Below, in pieces: positions 18,601 through 25,898 of a stretch of DNA of 64,000 nt (positions within the stretch are counted from its first letter, which is position 1; every line of letters begins with the position of its first letter). Source of the stretch: Candidatus Melainabacteria bacterium (GTDB lineage: Bacteria; Cyanobacteriota; Vampirovibrionia; Obscuribacterales; Obscuribacteraceae). The stretch covers positions 372,150 to 436,149 of the forward strand of contig RXJR01000009.1 of assembly GCA_003963305.1 (NCBI GenBank), read 5' to 3'. The translations under genes and the position numbers were made by a program. The notes beneath the pieces were generated by a model. That model was given only the letters and a program-made list of their open reading frames with translations. It searched no databases and was not told the origin of the DNA.

Positions 18601-21018
18601 TACTCAAACAGCTACTCTCAGGGCGTCGTGCCTGACGGCAACGTATTCGGCTCGACTCCATCTCGGTCTGCCGATGGTTACACCGTTGGACCGCCTGCAC
18701 AGCAAGTTGAAGTTGCGAACAACTACAGCACGCCATTTACTTCGGGCAAGGTCGATGTGGTGCCGCCTCAGATGTTCGATCCAAAGACGATGGCCGAACA
18801 AAAGATCGACTATGCAACTCCTCAGGCGCCACAAACGTGGGCAAAAGTCGAGGCACCGGCACTCAACTCCGGCAGCAACGACGCACCGAAAGTGATGCCT
18901 GTCGATATAGCAGGAACACAGTTGCCATCCAGCAAAGACTTCAGTCAGATAGATGGTGCTTACGCCGCCAATCAATCCAGCCAGGGGCAGTATGCCGAAG
19001 TCGCATATAGCAATCCTGTGGTCACATCATCTGTCGATATCATGCCTCCACAGGTGCTCGATACGACGCCAATGGCTTATCAGCAAGCTGAATTGGCGGC
19101 GCCGAGTGCTTCACTTGAGAGCCAGATGGCTAACCAGGTGGGCGGTTTGAGTGTAACGGCCGATAACTCTGCCACGTCATTTACGTTCAACGACAATAAC
19201 GCACCGCCAACGGGTGGATTTGTGGCACGGGAAGCTGCGCCCGACATCCAGGCAACTGTGCCAGTTCCTGGTGCCGGGCAAAACAATACGGTGTTGCCTG
19301 TCGATATCGCCGGAACGCAGTTGAACGACAACAAGGCAGCACTCGAACTTTCGCAGAATTCACAAATTGAGGGCGCATACGCCGCCAATCAATCAAGCCA
19401 GGGTCAAACTGCCGAGGTCGCTTATAGCAGCCCAGTCACTACAAGCAGTGTCGAAGTTGCTCCTCCTATCGCGCTTGATTCCACTCCGATGTCTTACCAG
19501 CAAGCTGAATTGAATGCGCCAAAAGCATCTCTGGAAAGCCAGATGGCTCATCAAGTCGGTGGACTGAGTGTGACATCTGATACTACGGCGAATACATTCA
19601 ACTTCGGTGATGCCCAGGGACCGCCTGCCAGCAGTTTTGTGTCCAAAGATTCTGCACCAGATGTGAATCACTTCGCGGCGGTAGTTCCTCAGAACAATAC
19701 GCCTCAGACCAATACGGTATTGCCAGTTGATATTGCCGGCACTCAGGGTGCGGGCGAGAATAAGGCTGCCCTTGAGTTGGCTCAAAATGCGCAGATTCAA
19801 GGTGCATATGCCGCTAACAATTCCAGTCAGGGGCAGACAGCTGAAGTGGCTTACACCACGCCGGTGACGACCAGCAATATCGACATCGCGCCGCCGATTG
19901 TGCTTGACCAGACTCCGATTGCCAACCCCCAGTATGACTCTCTCTCGGTGCCACCATCCCTTGAGACGGTGATGTCGCACCAGGTCGGCAATGTAAGTGC
20001 CGGAACTGAAAATATTGCTCAAGCAGATGCGCCTCAAGTAGCTATGCGCGATGCTGCGCCAGCGGACCAGACTTATGTCACACATGCGCCTCAGTATGGC
20101 GACAGCACCTACACCAACCCTGTCACAACAAGCCAGGTTGATGTAGTGCCACCGGGTGTGGTGTATGACAACGATCAAACCGTCCTCAATCAGGGTTCTG
20201 TAAACGCTCAGCAACCGGAAGTGAGCCATGCCGGGACTCCAGTTTACGGTCAGCCGCGCACCGAATCAGTTGCTCAATTGGCTTCTGCTGCTGCTCTAGC
20301 TTCGAACGCGCAACAGAATCTGCTTGGAGAGCCCAAAGTCGAGCACCGAACGACTCACGGACCAGGCTCGCCTGCTATGCCGAAGCGTGGTCTGGGAACG
20401 ATCTTCTCTGATATCACTATGGGCAAGAAGACTGTAAAGCCCAACCAGAAAGATCCGAAGATGGATCCAAATGTTCAACAAAAAGGTGGTGTTGTCGCAC
20501 AACCGGGACATTTGAACGATCCTAACGCGCCAGGTAAGCCCGTAGACGCTACAAAACTGATGGGCAAGATGCGCAATACCGTAGACGCCGAAACGACCAT
20601 GCAAATGTCGACCGGACAGTCTCTGGAAAAACAGATGATCCAGGCTGGCAGTCATGTTCAGGCGGTGCCGTCCAATACTCTCAACAGCATACTTGGGAAG
20701 ACCAGCGCGGCTGTTCCGCAGAAGCCCAGCGAGCATCTGAACAATGCGCTAGTGGATTATCATACGGTTGCTGCCTTGATTCACGAAGGCAAAACAAATG
20801 AAGCTGCACTGGTCTCAGGTAATGCATTAGCTAACATCTCACGCTGTTCCGGTACTGAGCCACAACTGCTGCCACTTGTGCGCGCTTTTGTTGAGCTCTT
20901 CAACCAGAAGCATATGATCCATCAAGCGAAAGCGTTCGCTGAAAAGGAAAAAGCGCTGGATGAACTGGCTAAGACTGCCGCTGCTGCCAACAAGAACGAT
21001 AATGTTTGGGGTTCCTAA
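15646..21018 (+). CDS. Giant membrane-anchored repeat protein (1790 aa), paralog of the upstream membrane protein with long repeat tail
   Basis: Signal-like N-terminus (LVLVFVISALCGMMLPANAA). Residues ~205-475 repeat the upstream gene's membrane region: PMAVLLLLPGAILTQVK (~210), IAIFLIPGTYLVLNYSIDLN (~252), FYYLWFVGPITAALWAWP (~392), WSLFWNTSILLMACF. A poly-Gly then Gly/His-rich linker (~496-540) joins a long extracytoplasmic-looking tail. Residues ~560-1080 are Asp/Gly/Ser/Asn-rich with many short 'DANG/DGxS' turns, suggesting beta structure. Residues 1083-1500 hold three long repeats each starting V(M/L)PVDIAGTQ. Residues ~1700-1790 are helical. Start ATG overlaps the previous stop, so the two proteins are made together. 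A palindromic repeat starts 6 nt after the stop. Function unknown; an envelope-spanning export or adhesion machine is an inference. Confidence 0.75.
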   Translation: MKNSANLVLVFVISALCGMMLPANAARTTGDIGDTGGGPTKWNGMMYRGVGAPVGGLAPVDQGGGAETKDQAQPLEDSDLAKASAGKSTIGDAQTGLPASAIKLKWPKGAAEAMKRNMANTDGRLPTNSEMQLYLANFAGTLAAGANAPDKQMHSAKANLDAQGTEVANGMADLEKQQAASAIDFCSSFLNNFTTDGGNKWNKLRDNIFMPMAVLLLLPGAILTQVKAIISAGTPVLGQETNPFEGIQRSLIAIFLIPGTYLVLNYSIDLNNSVTYSIAEEYTRLFGSDMYRDAISFHIRAFPSRQPGENRNALDQQTAKMTPLLGGKTAFALFEGKMIENKIEDPVAKIYQAPMDRADEALPSSAIMAKTMFNSTNATFMIAWNILCAFQMVYFYYLWFVGPITAALWAWPMKTLRNAFPSWCEGVITLGFWSLFWNTSILLMACFRGVDETGTLILTALNFLATSSVKYAFDFAGLAKAAGQEAAQMAEKAMNAAKGGGGGGGGGGGKGGHAGHKGGHGHGTGHQPHHPHHAGEALPGGPKVTDAGEGKRELAGLPLNDRLVALNKDADERGGRIRVASLDPDAGFRELAAKQPPPPIDGDDKAVRQLPGDSFTVGDGGSGGHMFTRSMVDGKPVLTVTDMEGNAVKGMDGKDLGPISLSDIPENGSKSISFDPDPTTGKPRGSIDIQQGSHGGQLYHASSHGHSELVSYSGGHLSGHSSAAVDAGMHASMMDGKPVAELQPGLFYGTDANGNGALYDIDHNQINFDANGDATLADGRSLHMEDGPDGYSTLSVNGSDLYALSASNAGLSVSHGDATHDPYHHPINSLALSRDANGAVHSSLFNENGQRTESATMFGADTQRAYYNPDSQALLGYSNTHNFDNGDSVTNFYRDDNSLVGTNMYQMTDDGFRETVFDASGNPVSMQQTSYDDNGYSLTTANFVDGNVSNASVSQFDNSGTFLSSQPLDYRQMQSIGGDVSALSQYSNSYSQGVVPDGNVFGSTPSRSADGYTVGPPAQQVEVANNYSTPFTSGKVDVVPPQMFDPKTMAEQKIDYATPQAPQTWAKVEAPALNSGSNDAPKVMPVDIAGTQLPSSKDFSQIDGAYAANQSSQGQYAEVAYSNPVVTSSVDIMPPQVLDTTPMAYQQAELAAPSASLESQMANQVGGLSVTADNSATSFTFNDNNAPPTGGFVAREAAPDIQATVPVPGAGQNNTVLPVDIAGTQLNDNKAALELSQNSQIEGAYAANQSSQGQTAEVAYSSPVTTSSVEVAPPIALDSTPMSYQQAELNAPKASLESQMAHQVGGLSVTSDTTANTFNFGDAQGPPASSFVSKDSAPDVNHFAAVVPQNNTPQTNTVLPVDIAGTQGAGENKAALELAQNAQIQGAYAANNSSQGQTAEVAYTTPVTTSNIDIAPPIVLDQTPIANPQYDSLSVPPSLETVMSHQVGNVSAGTENIAQADAPQVAMRDAAPADQTYVTHAPQYGDSTYTNPVTTSQVDVVPPGVVYDNDQTVLNQGSVNAQQPEVSHAGTPVYGQPRTESVAQLASAAALASNAQQNLLGEPKVEHRTTHGPGSPAMPKRGLGTIFSDITMGKKTVKPNQKDPKMDPNVQQKGGVVAQPGHLNDPNAPGKPVDATKLMGKMRNTVDAETTMQMSTGQSLEKQMIQAGSHVQAVPSNTLNSILGKTSAAVPQKPSEHLNNALVDYHTVAALIHEGKTNEAALVSGNALANISRCSGTEPQLLPLVRAFVELFNQKHMIHQAKAFAEKEKALDELAKTAAAANKNDNVWGS
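17141..17260 (+). repeat. Glycine/histidine-rich linker-coding repeat
   Basis: A run of GGC/GGT codons encodes eleven consecutive glycines, followed by a stretch rich in Gly-His pairs (HAGHKGGHGHGTGHQPHHPHH). It separates the membrane domain from the large tail of the 1790-residue protein. The His cluster could bind metal, which is only an inference. Confidence 0.85.
18892..20160 (+). repeat. Three long in-frame repeats (~133-142 residues each)
   Basis: Units start at 18892, 19291 and 19717 with the word V(M/L)PVDIAGTQ. Each continues through (I)xGAYAANxSSQGQxAEVAY, PVxTSxxxxxPPxxLDxTP, LESQMAxQVGG-like and ends in a Pro/Ala-rich spacer. Unit lengths are 399 and 426 nt. A degenerate half unit lies just upstream (~18700). 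Silent differences between copies show they are not recent duplicates. Confidence 0.85.
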
Positions 21019-21023
21019 AAGTC

Positions 21024-21051
21024 GAATTTTTTCCGATATCGGAAAAAATTT
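21024..21051. repeat. CCGATATCGG palindromic repeat, copy 2
   Basis: A 28-bp near-perfect palindrome beginning six bases after the stop of the 1790-residue gene. As RNA it would form a hairpin with an A/U-rich base, so it could end transcripts from both sides. Confidence 0.9.
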
Positions 21052-21173
21052 GTACGGTCGAACCTGAAACGCATAAGGGGTGGCTGTCTGCGTGCCATGC
21101 TCGCAGTAAGATGGGCTTGCCATCAGGGTTCCTGAATTTCAGTGGCATTATCTGGCGCCGACTCTACGGCGAT

Positions 21174-21872
21174 CTAAGATGTAGCAGCCGGAGGGTTGCC
21201 AAAGAGATCGATCTGATAACCAATTCTGTGGACTGTGCGAATTATAGAAGGTTGATCTGGTACGTCGATTTTGTTTCGTAATCTGGTTATGCAAACGCGC
21301 ACCGTATCTGGTGAGGCATCTGAGTCTGAACTCCATATACGAGACAACAGCGATTCTACGCTAAAGGCATCGTTAGGATTGCGCAATAGAAACTCAAGCA
21401 GGGAAAATTCTTTGGGCTGCAGTTTTATTTCCTTTCCATCTCTGGAGACGCGGTGTTTTGGTATATCGACCTCTAATCCGCGAATTTTGAAAATCTGTTC
21501 GTACACCTTGTTTTGTCTGCGCATCAGGGCTTTGACACGCGCTGACAGCTCACGGACATTGCAGGGTTTGGTCAAATAGTCGTCGGCGCCGGCATTCAGT
21601 CCCGTTTCAATTTCAGCTACACCATCACGCCCCGTCAGGAGGAGAATCGGCGTCATGCCACCTCGGTCTCGGAATTCTTTGAGAATCTCGATACCTGTAA
21701 CTTCAGGTAGATTCCAGTCCAGGATCACCACATCAAACTCAAAGAACTTCAATCGTTCGAGCGCGTCGTTGCCGCGTTCGCAGTATTCGACGTTATGGTG
21801 CTCAAGCTCTAGCCAATCTATTAAGCTTCGAGCCAGCTCGGTATCGTCTTCGACTAGTAAGATCTTCGCCAT
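21174..21872 (-). CDS. OmpR/PhoB-family response regulator
   Basis: ATG 21872 gives MAKILLVEDDTELARSL, the normal start of a receiver domain; the frame extends to 21920 but those residues are atypical. The 232-residue product has the acidic pair at residues 9-10, phospho-acceptor D52 in VVILDWNLP, Thr in ILLLTGRDG and Lys in DDYLTKPCN. Residues ~130-225 form a winged-helix DNA-binding domain (IKLQPKEFSLLEFLLRNP, TVRVCITRLRNKID, IRTVHRIGYQ). No histidine kinase gene is adjacent, so it is an orphan here and its signal is unknown. Confidence 0.95.
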   Translation of the reverse strand: MAKILLVEDDTELARSLIDWLELEHHNVEYCERGNDALERLKFFEFDVVILDWNLPEVTGIEILKEFRDRGGMTPILLLTGRDGVAEIETGLNAGADDYLTKPCNVRELSARVKALMRRQNKVYEQIFKIRGLEVDIPKHRVSRDGKEIKLQPKEFSLLEFLLRNPNDAFSVESLLSRIWSSDSDASPDTVRVCITRLRNKIDVPDQPSIIRTVHRIGYQIDLFGNPPAATS

Positions 21873-22124
21873 TGAGACCGTTTTGGACAGGATTCGGGGA
21901 GCAACCAGTTCACCGGGCATTTGGACCGAGGTTGTGGGATCGAGGCTATAGGCTTAAATCCGGGCTTGGCCACGAACGGTATAAACCAATAGCAGCATCA
22001 TCAGTTTACCCTCTTAACTGCCTAAACATGCAGGACCAGGAAAAATCTGTTAAAGCCCTTTTCATCGTATAGGCTAGAGTTTGGAAACCCTCGGCGGCTC
22101 CATGATTCACAGCCAGGTTTTTTG

Positions 22125-22160
22125 TCTTGAATTTTTTCCGATATCGGAAAAAATTCAAGA
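22125..22160. repeat. CCGATATCGG palindromic repeat, copy 3 (36 bp, perfect)
   Basis: Each half is TCTTGAATTTTTTCCGAT and its exact complement, so the whole 36 bp is a perfect palindrome. It lies between two divergent genes, where it cannot be the terminator of either. Confidence 0.95.
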
Positions 22161-22278
22161 CCAGGAGCGAGCATTCAAGAACTCAAACCCAATGGATTTA
22201 CTACTGACAAGGCGTCTGTAATCAGACCGAATAAGGTTTTCGCTAGTCCAGCAACATGGAATTTTGAATTGAACTGAC

Positions 22279-22304
22279 TTGGTAATGTTTCGGTAATCTC
22301 GTTT
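22279..22304 (+). promoter_or_regulatory. TTGGTAA element, copy 3
   Basis: TTGGTAATGTTTCGGTAATC + TC closely matches TTGGTAACGTT...GTAATCTC at 13464. The 22279 copy lies 42 nt before a 37-codon frame and 179 nt before the LysM gene. It suggests common control of this gene with the small DFGVGLPPL proteins. Confidence 0.4.
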
Positions 22305-22326
22305 CCATAATCTGTGAAATGCGGAC

Positions 22327-22440
22327 ATGTCTCAAAATCGACTGTTCGACCCCACGAAAACTCCAGTTGGCTCTGGTCGAGCTGACTTGCTCAAACTCGC
22401 CGTAACAGTCTCAACTTACCAGATCCCCCTTCCTTCCTGA
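22327..22440 (+). CDS. Possible 37-residue peptide upstream of the LysM gene
   Basis: ATG 22327 opens MSQNRLFDPTKTPVGSGRAD and ends in QIPLPS at TGA 22440, 23 nt before the LysM ATG. It sits behind the TTGGTAA element shared with the two small paralogous genes. The ending faintly recalls GLPPL. There is no strong ribosome site, so translation is uncertain. Confidence 0.3.
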   Translation: MSQNRLFDPTKTPVGSGRADLLKLAVTVSTYQIPLPS

Positions 22441-22463
22441 CAATTCGATTTTCGGTTATCCCC

Positions 22464-23975
22464 ATGAGCACTCGCGATTGTACCCCTCAAAGATCTGAAC
22501 GCATCGACCATCGGGACGGTGGAGAACGCTCGGCTTCAATGCAGTCGACCGATCGGGTGGCTTTGCTGAAAGAAGGCGCTTCCATTAATCGCTATATTTC
22601 TCCGACGGCGGAGCGTTACTTGCCTAATGTGACTATCGATCAGAGGCTCGGGTCAGCTTATGGTCGTTGCGATAATGGTACCGAAGTTAACAATCGCAAT
22701 TTCGATCCTCGCAATCTACAGAATCAGTTTGACCCTAGATATGGTGCAGATCGGCGAAGTTTCGATCCGCGCAACGGCGACCCGAGGTTTGACCCGCGCA
22801 ACGGCGGTGATCCCAGACTTGATCCGCGCAACGGGGGTGACCCGAGGTTTGACCCGCGCAACGGCGGTGATCCCAGACTTGATCCGCGCAACGGGGGTGA
22901 CCCGCGATTGGATCCGCGTAACGGGCGCGACCCAAGATTGGATTCCCAGAGTTTTGCACCAGATGGTCAGATGCGCGATCATACCGTGCAAAGGGGCGAC
23001 AGCCTCTGGAAGATAGCCCGTAATGCTTTAAGAGAGTCCGGTCAACCGGCCAGTGCCCGCGATATCATGAATGCCATTCGCAGTATTGTTGAGGCGAACA
23101 AAGCCGAGCATCCGTCGCTGGCGAATAATCCCAATTTGATTATCGATGGATGGCACTTAAAGATTCCTGTCGGTGGACAGGATGCCTCAAGAGCAGATGG
23201 AACTCGCGACCTCTATCAGTTCGGCGGAGATAGGCGTCAGCAACGCACCAGATACGATGGCGGAGACGCATACTTTGATCAGCGTGATGGTGCATATCAA
23301 AGACCCTACGGTGAGGGACCAGGTGAGTTCAGAGGACGCAGGCACAGTCGGGGAGACTGGTCTGGCCGCGAGTACGGTACGGATCCTTACGGGCGACGAA
23401 TTCCTTACGACAGAAACGGTGAGCCATATCCGTATGAGCGGAGTCCGAACCCATATGGGCGCAATCCTTATGAGAGAAATCCATACGAGCAAAATCCTTA
23501 TAGGCGGGGGCCATACGACTCCAATCCATATGCTCGTCCGCCTGGTTACGGGCAGGATGCAGCCAACCAACCTATGAATCCGCTCTCGATGGCTTTACGC
23601 GAAGCCGCTCTTCTGGCGGCTCGCGGTATGCAAACTATTGGTCGTTGTGCCGCGGGAGTGCAAGTGGCATTGGCGCGAATTGGACATGGTCAATTCATGG
23701 GATCAGGCAACGCCTGGGATATGGGTGCGAAAATGGCGCGCAGTGGAAAGTTCGACGTACTTCCTCTCTCCGAGGCGCGTGAGGGCGACGTCATCGTGCG
23801 GAGTTGGAATCGAAATGTAATCGCTCAAAACCGTGGACGGAATTGGGGTGATATTGTCGTGGTCACTTCTCGCGACAGTCGTGGTAACCTCATGGGCGCA
23901 AACGATCATCACGGAAGAATTCCTCCAGATGGTGGACGCTACACTAACAGTTACGTTTTGCGTTGCCGAACTTGA
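22464..23975 (+). CDS. LysM protein with DPRNGG repeats and C-terminal CHAP/NlpC-like domain
   Basis: The 503-residue product has four parts. Residues ~80-160 are tandem ten-residue units DPRNGGDPR(L/F). Residues ~172-238 are a LysM peptidoglycan-binding domain (HTVQRGDSLWKIARN to DGWHLKIPVGG), with an unusually long insert. Residues ~250-370 are Tyr/Arg/Pro/Gly-rich (repeated NPYERNPYE words). Residues ~375-503 look like a papain-fold cell-wall peptidase or amidase: Cys395 at a helix start (GRCAAGVQVALARIG), AREGDVIV, then WGDIVVVTS and ANDHHGRIP. In CHAP and NlpC/P60 enzymes a His usually stands where this has Asp (GHVAIV versus GDIVVV), so the catalytic His may be one of the later pair or absent. 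No signal peptide is evident. Confidence 0.78.
   Translation: MSTRDCTPQRSERIDHRDGGERSASMQSTDRVALLKEGASINRYISPTAERYLPNVTIDQRLGSAYGRCDNGTEVNNRNFDPRNLQNQFDPRYGADRRSFDPRNGDPRFDPRNGGDPRLDPRNGGDPRFDPRNGGDPRLDPRNGGDPRLDPRNGRDPRLDSQSFAPDGQMRDHTVQRGDSLWKIARNALRESGQPASARDIMNAIRSIVEANKAEHPSLANNPNLIIDGWHLKIPVGGQDASRADGTRDLYQFGGDRRQQRTRYDGGDAYFDQRDGAYQRPYGEGPGEFRGRRHSRGDWSGREYGTDPYGRRIPYDRNGEPYPYERSPNPYGRNPYERNPYEQNPYRRGPYDSNPYARPPGYGQDAANQPMNPLSMALREAALLAARGMQTIGRCAAGVQVALARIGHGQFMGSGNAWDMGAKMARSGKFDVLPLSEAREGDVIVRSWNRNVIAQNRGRNWGDIVVVTSRDSRGNLMGANDHHGRIPPDGGRYTNSYVLRCRT
22765..22947 (+). repeat. 30-nt tandem coding repeats (DPRNGG)
   Basis: Six 30-nt units of the type GATCCGCGCAACGGCGGTGA + CCCGAGGCTT lie in tandem, also visible as a 60-nt higher-order unit with two nearly identical copies. 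The near-identity suggests recent expansion by slippage. Confidence 0.85.
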
Positions 23976-24092
23976 TTGGAACGGAACTACGAAGTTAGTG
24001 GGGTGTGACGCAACGGAATTACTAGCTCAAAGAATTGCTCAAAGCTATTGCTTGAGTCGGAAGGCTCAATATGTTGTTAGGACCGTGAGCGA

Positions 24093-24503
24093 CTAGTGGA
24101 TGTTGCGCATGATTTCGTACATAAGTAACGCAAACGTTGCACCAAGCATGAACGTTGCACTTATGATGGACATTATCAGATGTGTTTGCCGATGAGTCAG
24201 CGCACGTAAAATTCCGATGCGTGCACCAATAAAGTAGAGAAGCGCCAGTGCAAAGGCTGTGACAAGGAACGGTCGGACGGCGAGTCCTCCCGGAATTGCC
24301 GAACAAATTGCCAGCATCACAGACGCTATCGGTACCATAAAAACGGAGATGTAGTCAGAACCGCGAAGTTTCTTGCCTTCCGAGTTGATGGCGTCTTGAA
24401 TGTGCTTCATGGAGTGGCTAACGTTTTCTATGTAAGAAGCACGCAGAGCCTTAGGATCCGCAGCGGTTTCTACGGACATGTCTTCACCATCTCCAGCGCT
24501 CAT
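24093..24503 (-). CDS. Small membrane protein with three predicted helices, function unknown
   Basis: The 136-residue product has a hydrophilic N-terminus (~1-48) and three hydrophobic segments: ~50-72 (YISVFMVPIASVMLAICSAI), ~76-99 (FLVTAFALALLYFIGARIG) and ~107-131 (IMSIISATFMLGATFALLMY). ATG 24503 is preceded by AGGTCC on its own strand, a plausible ribosome site. It resembles no family I recognise. It is convergent with the LysM gene and followed on the same strand by nothing close. Confidence 0.6.
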   Translation of the reverse strand: MSAGDGEDMSVETAADPKALRASYIENVSHSMKHIQDAINSEGKKLRGSDYISVFMVPIASVMLAICSAIPGGLAVRPFLVTAFALALLYFIGARIGILRALTHRQTHLIMSIISATFMLGATFALLMYEIMRNIH

Positions 24504-24605
24504 AAAAGGACCTCATTAAGTAAGTTGCTTTATGAAATTTTCCCGAGGCGGCACTGTGCTAAACGTGACGCAAAAACATAATAATCCGTTTTGCAACGAG
24601 GAAGC

Positions 24606-25517
24606 CTATTCGTCGAGTTTTGTTGCGACGGGTGTGCGCGTCAGAGTCTGTTTATCGGCTTTAAAGGACTGCCAGTCAAAATTAACAGGATCAGATCTGT
24701 CGCTTGGTTGGATCTGCCCATGTCCAAAAATATGATTATCTGTCACTTTAAACCGGTCTTGTAAGTATCGCACCAGGCAGACAACCGACGCTAGTTGAGC
24801 TTGAGAATATTCCTGAGAGCCGGTGCGCACTATTTCAATGCCAATAGAATTATCGTTATTAACTCCCTGACGAGTTCGTCTATTGTCGACATGAGTCGTG
24901 CCATATTGCGGATCTGCTGTGCAGTAAATGGTGCCGTCTCGGTCAACTACAAATTGTGCTCCGGCGTGACGAAGCCCTTTGTTATTCCAGCTTGTGATTA
25001 CTCTCTGGGCATCAGCCTCTCGGGCTGTTTCTGTGGAGTGCAGAATAATGTTTTTAACGCTGTTACGTCTTTGGAAGACACCACCATGAAGTGGGCAATA
25101 TGCAAAAACACCTGACTGGATTAAGCTCGAGGGTGAATAAGCTTCTGAGTTGCCGTTACGAAATTGTTGACTAATTGCAGCTCTGGATTCTTCGTCCAGA
25201 AATGAATCATCATCGTCAGGCTGAGAGGGCGCATTCCATAAATAAGAAGGACTGTGGATGCTGATTTTGCCGCTTTTGCCATGTTTGCGTTTGTGCTTGA
25301 GAGAAACTAGTCTCAGTCCTGTGCCATGATTTTTACGCGCGGTTCTCTGGCTATGTCGATGAGTACGGGACAACCTCAACGAGCTCTGCTGCATGCGACG
25401 TATCGCACCAATTGAGTGACTGCCCAGACGCCCGACAATGGCATGGGCGGGAGTCATAGCACTGGCGGCGATTGTAATCAGGCTTAGCGCCGCAATGACG
25501 CTGCGATTGAACAGCAT
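24606..25517 (-). CDS. Exported N-acetylmuramoyl-L-alanine amidase (Amidase_2/PGRP type)
   Basis: The 303-residue product starts with a signal peptide (MLFNRSVIAALSLITIAASA), behind GAGG five bases before ATG. A basic region (~30-90) precedes the catalytic domain at ~145-295: IILHSTETAREADAQ supplies the first zinc His, HAGAQFVVDRDGTIYCTAD is the core sheet, GTTHVDNRR and SIGIEIVRTG follow, and IFGHGQIQPSDRSDPVNFDW carries the second His and the Asp-Pro ligand region. Such enzymes cut the amide bond between muramic acid and the stem peptide. With the LysM protein nearby it suggests a cell-wall cluster, though the two are on opposite strands. Confidence 0.9.
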   Translation of the reverse strand: MLFNRSVIAALSLITIAASAMTPAHAIVGRLGSHSIGAIRRMQQSSLRLSRTHRHSQRTARKNHGTGLRLVSLKHKRKHGKSGKISIHSPSYLWNAPSQPDDDDSFLDEESRAAISQQFRNGNSEAYSPSSLIQSGVFAYCPLHGGVFQRRNSVKNIILHSTETAREADAQRVITSWNNKGLRHAGAQFVVDRDGTIYCTADPQYGTTHVDNRRTRQGVNNDNSIGIEIVRTGSQEYSQAQLASVVCLVRYLQDRFKVTDNHIFGHGQIQPSDRSDPVNFDWQSFKADKQTLTRTPVATKLDE

Positions 25518-25898
25518 GGCAACCTCAGTTGAGAACGGTTAGGTTTAACGCCCCGTGGCGCCAAACTGGGATTCTTTCGTTTGTTAGCGGTCTGTTAAGT
25601 GTACGTAAAAAACATTGAAACACAATCTGGAAAACCCTGCCAGGTGTGCATGGATTGTGTAAGAATCACGTTAAAGCCGCGACGGTTGGCGGTTTTGGGA
25701 TTTTTGGGGTGCCTGGCACTGCATTGGGTCGCTGTATTTTTTACAGTCAAAGGCACGATTTAATCTTGCAGCAAGCGGCGTTTGTAAGTTGCAGTCGAAC
25801 TCCCCGGCATCTGAATTTTTTCCGATATCGGAAAAAATTCAATAGTTAAACGGTCTCTCGCCTGATTAGAAGACCGCCATTTCAGTCGGGACCTGATC
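25518..25898. other. Intergenic region with one palindromic repeat
   Basis: Apart from the palindrome at 25812-25841 and the unidentified promoter of the amidase gene, I see nothing here. A 67-codon plus-strand frame ends inside the palindrome and has no coding signs. Confidence 0.5.
25812..25841. repeat. CCGATATCGG palindromic repeat, copy 4
   Basis: A 30-bp perfect palindrome (TGAATTTTTTCCGAT and its complement) 58 bp beyond the stop of the VOC-domain gene and upstream of the amidase gene on the same strand. Confidence 0.92.

Larger units (their letters stand above)
21873..22326. other. Intergenic region with a palindromic repeat and TTGGTAA element
   Basis: It separates the divergently oriented regulator and LysM genes. 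It contains the longest perfect copy of the palindromic repeat (22125-22160) and a TTGGTAA element at 22279. No further gene was recognised. Confidence 0.5.

Noticed and set aside
13949-21018. Complete type IV secretion or conjugation locus
   Set aside because: Only a VirB6/TrbL-like layout is seen; no VirB4, VirB11, VirD4, relaxase or pilin gene is in the window.
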